Source: Sphingomonas sp. PP-CE-3G-477 (GTDB lineage: Bacteria; Pseudomonadota; Alphaproteobacteria; Sphingomonadales; Sphingomonadaceae). Taken from it: a DNA stretch of 64,000 nt. Below the pieces are notes generated by a model. That model had not been told where the DNA came from. It made no database searches and was given only the letters and a program-made list of their open reading frames with translations. This document shows, piece by piece, positions 19,745-30,305 of the stretch (its first letter is position 1; the number at the start of each line of letters is the position of its first letter). Where the stretch lies: NCBI RefSeq assembly GCF_003050745.1, contig NZ_QAOF01000006.1, positions 124,001 through 188,000 of the forward strand. Direction: 5' to 3'. A program made the position numbers and the translations under genes.

Positions 19745-20392
19745 ATGAGACCGCTATTTCGGCTGATAGCCTTGCTCGGCCTGTGCCTTGGATACACGCT
19801 TCCCACACAGGCCGCCGTCACGATCGCCTTCTGGAGCCATGAACTCGGCAACAGCTTTCCGCATGCGTTCGTCACCTTGCGCGGCGTACCCGATGCGGGC
19901 GGCGCGCCGGTCGATACGAATGTCGGCTTCACCGCGAAATCGCTGACGCCCGCGCTGTTGTTCGGCCCGGTCGCGGGCAGACTCGACATCGCCAGGCCGA
20001 CCTACGTCGACAGCAGCGACGCGCAGTTCGCGGTGGTGATGACCGACGCGCAGTACGACGCGGTGTTGCGGCTGGTCGCGGCATGGAGCGAAGGCAAGCC
20101 CGACAGCGTCTATCGCCTATCGGATCACAACTGCGTGACGTTCGTGAAGGAGGCGGCGCGGATCGTCGGGTTGACCGGCCTCGATCAGCCGAAGCTGATG
20201 AAGAAGCCGCGATCCTATCTGAAGGCGGTCGTCGCTGCGAATGCCGGCCGGATGACCGTCCTCGATCTTCACGGCAAAGCGTATCTTGCGAGCTTGCAAC
20301 CGATCGCGCCCGCGACTGCTATTACCGCAGCAGGTGCCCGGGGCATCGTCACGTCCACCGTCCCGCCGCCGGTCCCAGTCGCACCCCGCTAG
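19745..20392 (+). CDS. Secreted protein with Cys/His papain-like signature
   Basis: 215 aa with a signal peptide (MRPLFRLIALLGLCLGY ... TQAA). The mature part has FWSHELGNSFPHAFVTLRG near its start and SDHNCVTFVKEAARIVGL further on: a conserved-looking His followed by an Asn-Cys pair, as in permuted NlpC/P60 or DUF4105-like hydrolase folds. It could thus be a periplasmic amidase or peptidase, but I cannot assign a family firmly. It converges on the next gene with overlapping stop codons (CTAG). The C terminus is Pro/Val-rich. Confidence 0.65.
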   Translation: MRPLFRLIALLGLCLGYTLPTQAAVTIAFWSHELGNSFPHAFVTLRGVPDAGGAPVDTNVGFTAKSLTPALLFGPVAGRLDIARPTYVDSSDAQFAVVMTDAQYDAVLRLVAAWSEGKPDSVYRLSDHNCVTFVKEAARIVGLTGLDQPKLMKKPRSYLKAVVAANAGRMTVLDLHGKAYLASLQPIAPATAITAAGARGIVTSTVPPPVPVAPR

Positions 20393-21033
20393 GAGGCAGG
20401 GACCAGTTCGACCACGTCGAGCACCGATTCAAACCGAGGATAGGGCAGCACCACCCGCCAGCGGCGCGTGCCGATCCGCTCGATGAGGCCGGCCATGTCG
20501 CGACTGGCATCGCGGCCGTACCGCATCGGGCGCTTCTCGTCGCCCAGCTCCATCGTTCCCAGGAAGACGGCGCGCGAATCGGTGTCGGCGTAGATCGTCC
20601 CGACCGGCCGCTGCGAGCCATCGAGCTTGACGAGGCTGACGACATCGCCGTCGTCGTTCGCGTCGATCCGGCAGGCAAACGCCGTCGATGCCGCGAACGT
20701 CGGACCGATGCCGCCACGCGCACCGAGCTTGAACGTACGGCACCGATAGGCGCCCGACGGTGGCAGCGCATCGGCGAGCGAGCGGTCCGGATCGAACAAC
20801 TGGGGCTCCTTCGCGATCTCGCGCGGATCGACCTCGGCGAGCGCATCGACCCAGGCGCCGCGCCATCCCCGCAATCGCCCGCGATCGGCAACGGTAGCGA
20901 CCCGCCGCCAGTCCTTCTCGCGAGCATCCCTGTCGCCACCGTCATTCCGCAACGCCGGCGCCGCACAGGCCGTGCCGACGCCGCATCCGAGCATCGTCAG
21001 GCAGGCCGCTATTCTCGAAACACGCATCGCCAT
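20389..21033 (-). CDS. Secreted protein, probable DUF4893
   Basis: About 214 aa from the ATG at 21033 (MAMRVSRIAACLTMLGCG), which gives a signal peptide; ATGs at 21048 and 21027 are also possible. The mature part begins with the tryptophan-rich pattern DWRRVATVADRGRLRGWRGA, typical of DUF4893 proteins of sphingomonads, and carries a Cys pair (YRCRTFKLG, FACRIDAND). Function unknown; probably periplasmic. Its stop overlaps the stop of the convergent gene. Confidence 0.7.
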   Translation of the reverse strand: MAMRVSRIAACLTMLGCGVGTACAAPALRNDGGDRDAREKDWRRVATVADRGRLRGWRGAWVDALAEVDPREIAKEPQLFDPDRSLADALPPSGAYRCRTFKLGARGGIGPTFAASTAFACRIDANDDGDVVSLVKLDGSQRPVGTIYADTDSRAVFLGTMELGDEKRPMRYGRDASRDMAGLIERIGTRRWRVVLPYPRFESVLDVVELVPAS

Positions 21034-21100
21034 CGACCCAATCTGCATACCGAAGCTAAGCCTGTATCTCTGTGAACGGCAACGCTTTTCTCGCGCTCTA

Positions 21101-21886
21101 TCAGGCCGCCGTCCAGCCGCCATCCATCGACAAATTGGCGCCGGTGATCGCCTTGGCCTCGTCGCGGCACAGGAACAGCGCGAACGCCGCGACCTGTTCG
21201 GGGGTGACGAACTCCTTGGTCGGTTGCGCGGCGAGCAGCACGTCGTTCATCACCTGGTCGCGCGTCAGCCCGCGTGCCGCCATCGTGTCGGGGATCTGGT
21301 TCTCGACCAGCGGCGTCCAGACATAGCCCGGCGAGATGCAGTTGACGGTGATGCCGTCGGTCGCGGTCTCCAGCGCGATCGTCTTGGTGAGCCCGGCGAT
21401 CGCGTGCTTGGCCATCACGTAGGCGGACTTGTTCGGGCTCGCGACCAGCGAGTGCGCGGACGCGGTCGAGATGATCCGCCCCCAGCCCCTGGCGCGCATG
21501 TGCGGCACCGCGGCACGCATCATGTGCCAGGCCGAGGACAGGTTGATCGCGATGATCGCGTCGAACTTGTCGACCGGGAAGTCGGCGATCCCGGCGACAT
21601 GCTGGATGCCGGCGTTGTTGACGACGATGTCGACGCTGCCGGTCTCCGCGGCGGCGCTGGCGACCATTGCGGCGATCTCGTCTGGCCTGGTCATGTCCGC
21701 CGGATCGTAGAGTGCGACCGCACCGCTGATTTGCGCCAACGCCGCCCGCTCCCGCTCGATCGCTTCCGCGTCGCCGAAGCCGTTGAGGACTACCGCGGCG
21801 CCCTCGCCGGCGAATGCCTTTGCGTAGGCGAGTCCGATTCCCGACGTGGATCCGGTGATGACCGCGGTCTTGCCCTTCAGGAACAT
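21101..21886 (-). CDS. bdhA: 3-hydroxybutyrate dehydrogenase (SDR family)
   Basis: 261-aa short-chain dehydrogenase that converts 3-hydroxybutyrate and acetoacetate, part of polyhydroxybutyrate and ketone-body use. Motifs: cofactor loop TGSTSGIGLAYAKAF, NNAGIQHV, catalytic Ser in STASAHSLVAS and YVMAKH (Tyr/Lys). The HMRARGWGRI and PGYVWTPLVE segments are characteristic of the BdhA group. The ATG at 21886 has GAGGAG upstream; a GTG two codons earlier overlaps that site and is unlikely. Confidence 0.9.
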   Translation of the reverse strand: MFLKGKTAVITGSTSGIGLAYAKAFAGEGAAVVLNGFGDAEAIERERAALAQISGAVALYDPADMTRPDEIAAMVASAAAETGSVDIVVNNAGIQHVAGIADFPVDKFDAIIAINLSSAWHMMRAAVPHMRARGWGRIISTASAHSLVASPNKSAYVMAKHAIAGLTKTIALETATDGITVNCISPGYVWTPLVENQIPDTMAARGLTRDQVMNDVLLAAQPTKEFVTPEQVAAFALFLCRDEAKAITGANLSMDGGWTAA

Positions 21887-21986
21887 GCACACTCCTCACG
21901 CTATCGCGCCGCAAGCAGCGCCGCCTTGCAACTCTACCGCCACCTTGCGCATTTCGTTCCCAACCAGAAACGAAAAGGGGCTTATC

Positions 21987-22904
21987 ATGCGGCTCGACGA
22001 TTACGATCCGAACATCAACGTCGAGGACCAGCGCGGGTCGGGCGGCGGAGGCGGCGGCTTTGGCGGCGGCGGTGGCGGCCTGTTGATGGGGTTGTTGCCG
22101 ATGATCGGCAGCCGCTTCGGGTGCGGCGGGATCGTCGTGGTGCTGATCCTGATGGCGGTGTTCGGCGGCATGGGCGGGCTCGGCGGGCTGCTCGGTGGCG
22201 GGCAGTCGTCGGCACCGACGACGCAGAGCGGATCGCCGCGTGCCGGCACCGACACGACGTCGAGCTGCAACCTGACCCCGGAGAGCAAGGCCGCGTGCAA
22301 CGCGTTCAGCTCGGCCGACAACACCTGGGAGGCGATCTTCCAGAAGAACGGCCAGCGTTTCGAGGCACCGAAGCTGGTGTTCTTCGACGGCAATGGCCGC
22401 TCGGGTTGCGGGGCCGCGCAGTCGGCGATGGGGCCGTTCTATTGCCCGACCGATCAGGGCATCTATCTCGACACGAGCTTCTTCAACGAGCTTTCGACGC
22501 GGTTCAAGGCGGAGGGCGACTTCGCGCAGGATTACGTGATCGCGCACGAGTTCGGCCATCACATCCAGAAGCTGCTCGGCACCAATGCGCAGGTTCAGCA
22601 GGCGCAGCGGCAGGCGAGCGAAACCGATGGCAACGCGCTGTCGGTGCGGCTCGAACTCCAGGCGGATTGCTATGCCGGCGTCTGGGCCGCTGCCAACCGG
22701 TCGCGGCTCGAACCCGGCGATATCCAGGAGGGCATGACGGCTGCACAGGCGATCGGCGACGATACGTTGCAGAAGCAGTCGCAGGGCCGCGTCGTGCCGG
22801 ACAGCTTCACGCACGGCACATCGGCACAGCGCCAGTCGTGGTTGAAGCGCGGGCTGGAGAGCGGCGATCCGCAGCAGTGCGACACGTTCTCGGGCGCGAT
22901 CTGA
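21987..22904 (+). CDS. Neutral zinc metallopeptidase, YpfJ family
   Basis: 305 aa. After a glycine-rich N-terminal tail (RGSGGGGGGFGGGGGG) comes one membrane helix (GGIVVVLILMAVFGGMGGL) and an exported peptidase domain with the zinc motif IAHEFGHHIQ and the downstream ELQADCYAGVWA glutamate. The Cys pair CNLTPESKAAC and FYCPTDQGIYLD are family hallmarks. AAAGGGG lies five to eleven bases before the ATG. The biological target is unknown. It is divergent from bdhA. Confidence 0.9.
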   Translation: MRLDDYDPNINVEDQRGSGGGGGGFGGGGGGLLMGLLPMIGSRFGCGGIVVVLILMAVFGGMGGLGGLLGGGQSSAPTTQSGSPRAGTDTTSSCNLTPESKAACNAFSSADNTWEAIFQKNGQRFEAPKLVFFDGNGRSGCGAAQSAMGPFYCPTDQGIYLDTSFFNELSTRFKAEGDFAQDYVIAHEFGHHIQKLLGTNAQVQQAQRQASETDGNALSVRLELQADCYAGVWAAANRSRLEPGDIQEGMTAAQAIGDDTLQKQSQGRVVPDSFTHGTSAQRQSWLKRGLESGDPQQCDTFSGAI

Positions 22905-22923
22905 GCTGACACCGTCTCCACTA

Positions 22924-23022
22924 CCCGTCATCCCCGCGCAGGCGGGGATCCATATCCTCTAGCGTCGATGATCCGTCGCTACGCTAGCCAGTATGGATCC
23001 CCGTCTGCGCGGGGATGACGGG
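22924..23022. repeat. Palindromic repeat (family E) with nested inverted core
   Basis: Outer arms of 30 bases (CCCGTCATCCCCGCGCAGGC at the left; one mismatch to the reverse complement at 22993-23022). Inside is a second inverted repeat, CTAGCGT at 22959-22965 and ACGCTAG at 22981-22987. It sits downstream of the metallopeptidase, between convergent genes. Confidence 0.9.
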
Positions 23023-23068
23023 ATTGGCGGATGGTCAAGTTCAAGCGCTAGCTAACGAATGGATCGCA

Positions 23069-23350
23069 TCAAGTGACCGTCACGCCCTTCCAGAACGCAT
23101 AGCGATCCTTGATCTCGGCCGCCGCCGACTTGGGATCGGGATAATACCAGACCGCATCGACATTGCGTTTCCCGTCGACGACCAGAGTCTTGTAACTCGC
23201 CACACCCTTCCACGGGCAGCTCGAGTCAGTCGCGCTATCTTCCAGCAACGCCGGATCGACACTGTCGGCGGGAAAATACTGATTGCCCTCAACGACGACG
23301 GTGTCGTCCGATCGAGCGATCTCGTGACCATTCCAACTTGCAACCGGCAT
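23069..23350 (-). CDS. DUF427 domain protein
   Basis: 93 aa. The single-domain pattern (ARSDDTVVVEGNQYFPADSV, DSSCPWKGVASYKTLVVDG, AVWYYPDPKSAA) is that of DUF427. A Cys-Pro-Trp-Lys motif in the middle is the most conserved part of the family. Biochemical function is not established. The gene follows the ArsC-like gene by 11 bases on the same strand, so the two are probably one transcript. Confidence 0.88.
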   Translation of the reverse strand: MPVASWNGHEIARSDDTVVVEGNQYFPADSVDPALLEDSATDSSCPWKGVASYKTLVVDGKRNVDAVWYYPDPKSAAAEIKDRYAFWKGVTVT

Positions 23351-23361
23351 GCTGATCTCCT

Positions 23362-23718
23362 TCAGGCGCGCCCCAGCCCCGCCGCCTCATACGCCTCGGG
23401 CTTGAACCCGACCAGAAGCGTCTCGCCGGTATCGAGCACCGGCCGCTTGATCATCGACGGTTGCGCCAGCATCAGCGCGGTGGCCTTCGCCGCATCCAGG
23501 TCCGTGCGATCCGCTTCGGGCAGCTTCCGGAACGTCGTCCCCGCACGGTTGACCAACACCTCCCAGCCGACTCGACCGATCCAGTCGTCGAGGTGCGCCG
23601 CGTCGATACCTGCGGCCTTGTAGTCGTGGAACGCGTACGCGACGTCGTGCGCATCGAGCCAACTCCGCGCCTTCTTGATCGTGTCGCAATTCTTGATGCC
23701 GAACATCGTGGTCGTCAA
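23362..23718 (-). CDS. ArsC/Spx-family reductase, YffB type
   Basis: 118-aa thioredoxin-fold protein. The N-terminal FGIKNCDTIKKARSWLD holds the single catalytic Cys with the CDT signature of the YffB branch of the ArsC family; MIKRPVLDTG is the conserved Arg-Pro cis-proline loop. YffB proteins bind glutathione but are not proven arsenate reductases, and no ars genes are nearby, so a role in arsenic resistance should not be assumed. Confidence 0.88.
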   Translation of the reverse strand: MTTTMFGIKNCDTIKKARSWLDAHDVAYAFHDYKAAGIDAAHLDDWIGRVGWEVLVNRAGTTFRKLPEADRTDLDAAKATALMLAQPSMIKRPVLDTGETLLVGFKPEAYEAAGLGRA

Positions 23719-23765
23719 AATCGTCTCCGTGTCGCTGGATGGCTAGTCGCGCTAGCGGCTCGATC

Positions 23766-24147
23766 TCATATCGGGCCATCCTGTTTCCTTCCACCGGCAT
23801 TGCGCCGCGAAGTCGCTCGGAGGCGACCGAAGAGTGCGGACAGCATGACCGCAGGAACGGCCAGGATGGCGAGAAACGCGACGCCGACGATCAGCAGCCC
23901 GCCAAATCCCGTATTCACCCCCATCACGGGCAGCTGCGCGACCGTGACGATCGCTCCGGCCGACCATCCCCGCCTGCCAAACCCAAAGCCGCCGACGGCC
24001 GACAGAAGCAGCGAACCGGGGGTACCAGATCGACCAATAGCCAGCCGCATCCCAAGGTTCCTTCGCGCCGGAGACATGGCTTACGAACAGCCAGTACAGC
24101 ACGCCGACGACCGCGAGGACGAACACCTGAACCATGCGGAGTTTCAT
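23766..24147 (-). pseudogene. Small membrane protein interrupted by a frameshift in a G5 tract
   Basis: Two overlapping minus-strand frames look like halves of one protein. The first runs MKLRMVQVFVLAVVGVLYWL... to GYWSIWYP; the second continues GSLLLSAVGGFGFGRRGWSA... and VGVAFLAILAVPAVMLSALF. Removing one base from the run of five G at 24018-24022 joins them into about 126 aa with three or four membrane helices. It is either a recent pseudogene or an error in a homopolymer. No family recognised. Confidence 0.6.
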
Positions 24148-24238
24148 GCTCGCAGCCTCTCACAGGATCGCGCGTCATGCCACCGCCGACGGGATCAAGC
24201 AGGTGGCGTGACGCAGCGCGGGCGTTTATCGGTGCGCC

Positions 24239-26284
<2,046 letters not shown>

Positions 26285-26300
26285 GGTTAGTCGTGCCACC

Positions 26301-26339
26301 TTGCATAAATGGCCTGCGCGGCGCATTATGAAAATCCTA
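26301..26339 (+). promoter_or_regulatory. Possible promoter of the inositol gene set
   Basis: TTGCAT at 26301 and CATTAT at 26324 are 17 bases apart; the predicted start lies just before or at the ATG at 26339, so the first message may have a very short leader. Confidence 0.4.
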
Positions 26340-27196
26340 TGACAGTGGCTCCACCGGATGGATCGCGCGATCGCCGGATCGAGATCCCATCCAATCTTTG
26401 GCTGATTCACCCGGCGGGCCGCGCGTTGCTTCCGCTTGCGCTGTCGCGCGGGATCTCAGCGAATTCGGTGTCGGTAGCAGGGCTTTGCCTCGGCGGCGCG
26501 GCCGCGCTCGCATACACGCAATGGGGAAACTGGGCGCTCGCGCTGGTCGGCCTAGTGCTGTCGATGGGGTGGCTGATCGCCGACGGACTCGATGGCATGG
26601 TGGCACGCGCGACCAAGACCGCGAGCCCGCTCGGCCGCATGCTCGACGGGTTGTGCGATCACGGCGTCTTCGCACTGATCTACGTCTCGCTCGCGCTGAC
26701 GATCGACACGCCCGAGGCCTGGATACTCGCTTTTGCCGCCGGTGGCGCACACGCCGTCCAGTCGAACATGTACGAGGGCGAGCGTTCGCGCTTCCATCGT
26801 CGCATCAAGGGCGTGGCGCTCGAAGCGCCCCCCGTGCCGACCGGCAACGCGCTCGTCCGCTTCTACGACGGCATCGCCGGCAGTATCGACCGGATCGCCA
26901 TGCCGTTCGAGCGCACGCTGGGCCAGTCGACCGATCCGGTCGCACTTGGCGCCCTGTACGGTGCCCGCGCCGTCGCGCCTTTGCGCTTCATGGCCTTGCT
27001 TACCGCGAATGTCCGGGTATGGGCGATCTTCGTCGCCTGCTTCGCGGGCAATCCACGCATCTTCTGGTGGTTCGAGATCGTCCCTCTGACGCTCGTGGCC
27101 ATCGTCGGGCTCGTCTGGCACCGTCGTGTCGAACGCGCTTTCGTCCGTAGCACAATGTCGCGACCGAAGACCGCGTCGCGCATGCATCTTTCGTAA
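26339..27196 (+). CDS. CDP-alcohol phosphatidyltransferase family protein
   Basis: About 285 aa. The family motif DGLDGMVARATKTASPLGRM...DGLCDH matches D-G-x2-A-R-x8-G-x3-D-x3-D exactly, in a multi-helix membrane protein. Such enzymes move a phospho-alcohol from a CDP-activated donor to an alcohol. Because the next two genes make inositol phosphate and, probably, CDP-inositol, the likely product is an inositol phospholipid or another inositol phosphodiester. The ATG at 26339 is preferred because a promoter-like sequence ends there; 26309 is an alternative. Confidence 0.85.
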   Translation: MTVAPPDGSRDRRIEIPSNLWLIHPAGRALLPLALSRGISANSVSVAGLCLGGAAALAYTQWGNWALALVGLVLSMGWLIADGLDGMVARATKTASPLGRMLDGLCDHGVFALIYVSLALTIDTPEAWILAFAAGGAHAVQSNMYEGERSRFHRRIKGVALEAPPVPTGNALVRFYDGIAGSIDRIAMPFERTLGQSTDPVALGALYGARAVAPLRFMALLTANVRVWAIFVACFAGNPRIFWWFEIVPLTLVAIVGLVWHRRVERAFVRSTMSRPKTASRMHLS

Positions 27197-27211
27197 GGAA
27201 CAGGGTCAGTA

Positions 27212-28303
27212 ATGAATAGCATTCGGATCGCCGTGGTCGGCATCGGCAACTGCGCGAGCTCGCTCGTCCAGGGCCTCGAGCATTATCGCGAGGGGGCAAA
27301 CGACCAGGTTGGCCTGATGCATTTCGACATGGGCGGCTACAAGCCGAGCGACATCAAGGTCGTCGCGGCCTGGGACGTCGATCGTCGCAAGGTCGGCAAG
27401 GACGTCGCCGAGGCGATCTTCGCCAAGCCCAACTGCACCGCGGTGTTCGCACCCAATGTCGGCAACACCGGCACGATCGTAAAGATGGGCAAGAAGCTGG
27501 ACGGCGTCGCCGACCACATGGCCGACTTCAAGGACGACCGTACGTTCCTCGTCTCGGATGCCGCCGAGCCGACCCGTGAAGAGGTCATCGCCGAGCTGAA
27601 GGCATCGGGCGCCGACGTTCTCATGAACTACCTGCCGGTCGGTTCGCAGGAAGCGACCGAGTTCTACGCCGAATGCGCGATCGAAGCGGGCGTGGCGTTC
27701 GTCAACAACATCCCCGTCTTCATCGCTTCCAACCCGGTCTGGGCGAAGAAGTTCGAAGACGCGGGCGTCGCGATCATCGGTGACGACATCAAGGCGCAGC
27801 TCGGCGCGACGATCGTCCACCGCGTGCTGACCGACCTGTTCGCCAAGCGCGGCGTGAAGCTGGATCGCACCTACCAGCTCAACACCGGCGGCAACACCGA
27901 CTTCCTCAATATGTCGAACCATCGCCGTCTCGAGTCGAAGAAGATCTCGAAGACCGAAGCGGTGCAGTCGGTTGCGGCCGAGCGCATGGACGACGACAAC
28001 GTCCATATCGGCCCGTCGGACTATGTGCCCTGGCAGAACGACAACAAGGTTTGCTTCCTGCGCATGGAAGGCCAGCTGTTCGGCGGCGTGCCGATGAACA
28101 TCGAGCTGCGTCTCTCGGTCGAGGACAGCCCCAACTCGGCGGGTGTCGCGATCGACATGATCCGTTGCGCCAAGATCGCCAAGGATCGCGGCATCGCCGG
28201 CGTGATCGACCCTGCATCGGCGTATTTCTGCAAGCACCCGCGCACGCAGATGACCGACGATCTCGCGCAGATCGAAGTCGAGCGGTTCATCAAGGCCGCC
28301 TGA
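27212..28303 (+). CDS. ino1: myo-inositol-3-phosphate synthase
   Basis: 363 aa. It converts glucose 6-phosphate to inositol phosphate using bound NAD+. The Rossmann start IAVVGIGNCASSLVQGLEH and the catalytic region LNTGGNTDFLNMSNHRRL and KTEAVQSV are typical of the short archaeal/actinobacterial type. AAGGAACAGGG precedes the ATG. It is 15 bases after the CDP-alcohol transferase and one base before the nucleotidyltransferase, clearly one operon. Confidence 0.95.
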   Translation: MNSIRIAVVGIGNCASSLVQGLEHYREGANDQVGLMHFDMGGYKPSDIKVVAAWDVDRRKVGKDVAEAIFAKPNCTAVFAPNVGNTGTIVKMGKKLDGVADHMADFKDDRTFLVSDAAEPTREEVIAELKASGADVLMNYLPVGSQEATEFYAECAIEAGVAFVNNIPVFIASNPVWAKKFEDAGVAIIGDDIKAQLGATIVHRVLTDLFAKRGVKLDRTYQLNTGGNTDFLNMSNHRRLESKKISKTEAVQSVAAERMDDDNVHIGPSDYVPWQNDNKVCFLRMEGQLFGGVPMNIELRLSVEDSPNSAGVAIDMIRCAKIAKDRGIAGVIDPASAYFCKHPRTQMTDDLAQIEVERFIKAA

Positions 28304-28304
28304 G

Positions 28305-29021
28305 ATGATCGACACGGCTGTCATCCTCGCCGCCGGGGAAGGCAGCCGCCTTCGCACCTCCGCCCCGTACAAGCCGCTCTGCGCGGTCGCGGGGCGGCCG
28401 TTGATTGCTCACGCGCTTGAGGGGCTGGCCGAGGCGGGCTTTGCGCGCGCGATCGTGACGGTCAGCTACGGGCGTGAGGCGATCGAAGCGTATCTCGCGA
28501 GCCGGCGCTGGCCGCTGGCGGTCGAGACAGTTCTTGCGGACCACCGCGAACCCAACGGCGTTTCGGTCCTGGCAGCGCGCGATGCGCTGGCGGGCAGCGA
28601 CGCGATCCTCGCGATGTGCGACCACCTCGTCAGCCCCGAACTTTACGCCCGCATGGCTAAGGCTGGCGCTGGCGGAGGTTTGCGGCTCGGCATCGACCGG
28701 CGCATCGGCCATGACTGGGTCGACCCGGAGGACGTCACCTGCGTCGCGACCGAAGGCGACCGCATCGTTGCGATCGGCAAGGGCCTCGAACCGCATGACT
28801 GCTACGACACCGGCGTCTTCGCGATCGGCCCTGCGCTGTCGGACGCGCTGGCGACATTGGCGAGCCCGTCGCTCACCGAAGGCGTCCGGCTGCTGGCTGC
28901 GCAAGGTCTCGCCCGGATCGTGGATTGCAGCGACATCGACTGGATCGACGTCGACGACGCCCCCGCGCTGGCGAAGGCCGAGGCTTGGATGGCGATCAAG
29001 GCGGATGACGTAGCGGCGTAA
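28305..29021 (+). CDS. Nucleotidyltransferase, probable CTP:inositol-1-phosphate cytidylyltransferase
   Basis: 238-aa GT-A-fold nucleotidyltransferase: signature LAAGEGSRLR, then PYKPLCAVAGRPLIAHALE, metal-binding MCDHLVSPEL, and a C-terminal VDCSDIDWIDVDDAPALAKA. The DHL motif and the direct coupling to MIP synthase (one-base gap) suggest it activates inositol phosphate with CTP, as in the archaeal/Thermotoga IPCT enzymes. Other sugar 1-phosphates cannot be excluded from sequence. Confidence 0.8.
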   Translation: MIDTAVILAAGEGSRLRTSAPYKPLCAVAGRPLIAHALEGLAEAGFARAIVTVSYGREAIEAYLASRRWPLAVETVLADHREPNGVSVLAARDALAGSDAILAMCDHLVSPELYARMAKAGAGGGLRLGIDRRIGHDWVDPEDVTCVATEGDRIVAIGKGLEPHDCYDTGVFAIGPALSDALATLASPSLTEGVRLLAAQGLARIVDCSDIDWIDVDDAPALAKAEAWMAIKADDVAA

Positions 29022-29110
29022 GCCACCGTTCTCCTGCGAACGCAGGAGCCCAGAATACCAAACGAAACGCTCCCGACCCTGGACTCCTGCGTTCGCAGGA
29101 GAACAGTGGC
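29022..29110. repeat. Palindromic repeat (family F)
   Basis: Left arm begins GCCACCGTTCTCCTGCGAAC, right arm at 29081-29110 is its reverse complement with two mismatches; each arm contains the hairpin CTCCTGCGAACGCAGGAG. It fills the gap between convergent genes and touches the stop of the histidine kinase. Confidence 0.88.
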
Positions 29111-30303
29111 TAGCCTGCGACCTCGACCCGCGGATCGGGCACGTCCAGCGTTGCGCACGTCCCGACCGAAGCGTTCTCGATCGTCACCGTTCCGCGCAAC
29201 TGCCGCGCGAGGCTGCCGATCATCCGCATCCCGAGGCTTTTGCGCGACGCCGCCTTCAGGTCGAAGTCGGCCGGCAACCCGCCGCCCTCGTCCGACACCG
29301 TCAGCACGATCCGCCCGTCCGCGCTCCGCACCGTGACCAGGATCGCGCCGCCGTCGTCGCCATACGCGTATTTGATCGCGTTGGTGACCAGCTCGGTGAC
29401 GAGCAACCCCATCGGGATCGCGACGTCCGCGCTGATCAGGATCGCCTCGATATCGCAGTCGATCCGGTGGTTGAGCGACTGCTCGCCCAGCCCCGATGCG
29501 ATCCCGCAGACGAGATCGTTCAGCGCGACGATGCCGACCTGATCCCCACGCCATAGCTGGTCATGCGTCTGCGCGATCGCGGTGATCCGCGCCTGCGCGT
29601 CGCCGAGCAGCCGGCGGATCCGCGGATCGTCATCCTCCTGCATCTGGAGGTTGAGCATCGCCGAGACAAGCGCGAGGCTGTTCTTCACCCGGTGGCTCGC
29701 CTCCCGCGTGAGCAACTCCTGATGCTCCATCGCTTCGCTCAGCCGCTGCTCCGCCTGCTGCCGCTCGATCGCCACGCCGATGAGGTTCGCAAACCCCTGC
29801 ATGAACGCGAAATCGGCGGGCTCAAACTGGCCCTCGTCGGGGCTGTCGACCTCCAGCACGCCAAAGCGCTTGCCCGACGTTTCGACCAGCACGTTGATCG
29901 CGCGCCGGATATTGTGCCGCGCCATAAACTCGGGCGTCCGGAAACGCTGTTCGTTCTCCAGATGGTTCGAGATCACCGGCTGCCCGGTCTCCAAAGCAAA
30001 ACCTGCCGGCGACCCAAGATCGGTCCGCATCTCGGTCGACCCGACCACCCCCGGCTCCCAGCCGATGCCGGCACGCACCAGCAGCGTGTCCTGCTCGGGG
30101 CGATATTCGAGAAACTTGCAGTATTTCGACCGCATCCCCTCGCCGCACAGCTCGGTCGCGCGCTGCAACATCGGCTGCAGATCCCGCGCCCGCAAAGCCT
30201 CGATCCCGAAATCGGCGAGGATCGACTGCTGGCGAAGACGATATTCGAGTTCACCTGCGCCAGGGGGCTGATCGCCGCCGGGAGATTGTTCGATAACCGT
30301 CAT
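29110..30303 (-). CDS. Cytosolic sensor histidine kinase with GAF domain (HisKA_2 type)
   Basis: 397 aa, no membrane segment. A GAF domain (about 30-175; GFALETGQPVISNHLENEQR) is followed by a HisKA_2 dimerisation domain with phospho-acceptor His in EASHRVKNSLALV and an ATPase domain (LVTELVTNAIKYAYG, VSDEGGGLP, GMRMIGSLA). This family often feeds the general stress response (PhyR/NepR) in alphaproteobacteria, but neither is present here. The ATG at 30303 lies two bases after the CYTH gene stop, so it is co-transcribed with CYTH and ettA. Confidence 0.88.
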   Translation of the reverse strand: MTVIEQSPGGDQPPGAGELEYRLRQQSILADFGIEALRARDLQPMLQRATELCGEGMRSKYCKFLEYRPEQDTLLVRAGIGWEPGVVGSTEMRTDLGSPAGFALETGQPVISNHLENEQRFRTPEFMARHNIRRAINVLVETSGKRFGVLEVDSPDEGQFEPADFAFMQGFANLIGVAIERQQAEQRLSEAMEHQELLTREASHRVKNSLALVSAMLNLQMQEDDDPRIRRLLGDAQARITAIAQTHDQLWRGDQVGIVALNDLVCGIASGLGEQSLNHRIDCDIEAILISADVAIPMGLLVTELVTNAIKYAYGDDGGAILVTVRSADGRIVLTVSDEGGGLPADFDLKAASRKSLGMRMIGSLARQLRGTVTIENASVGTCATLDVPDPRVEVAG

Positions 30304-30305
30304 AC

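Noticed and set aside
23362..23718. Arsenate resistance locus
   Set aside because: The ArsC-like protein is of the YffB type and no arsR, arsB or acr3 genes are adjacent; the ArsR-type protein at 13733 belongs to methionine control.
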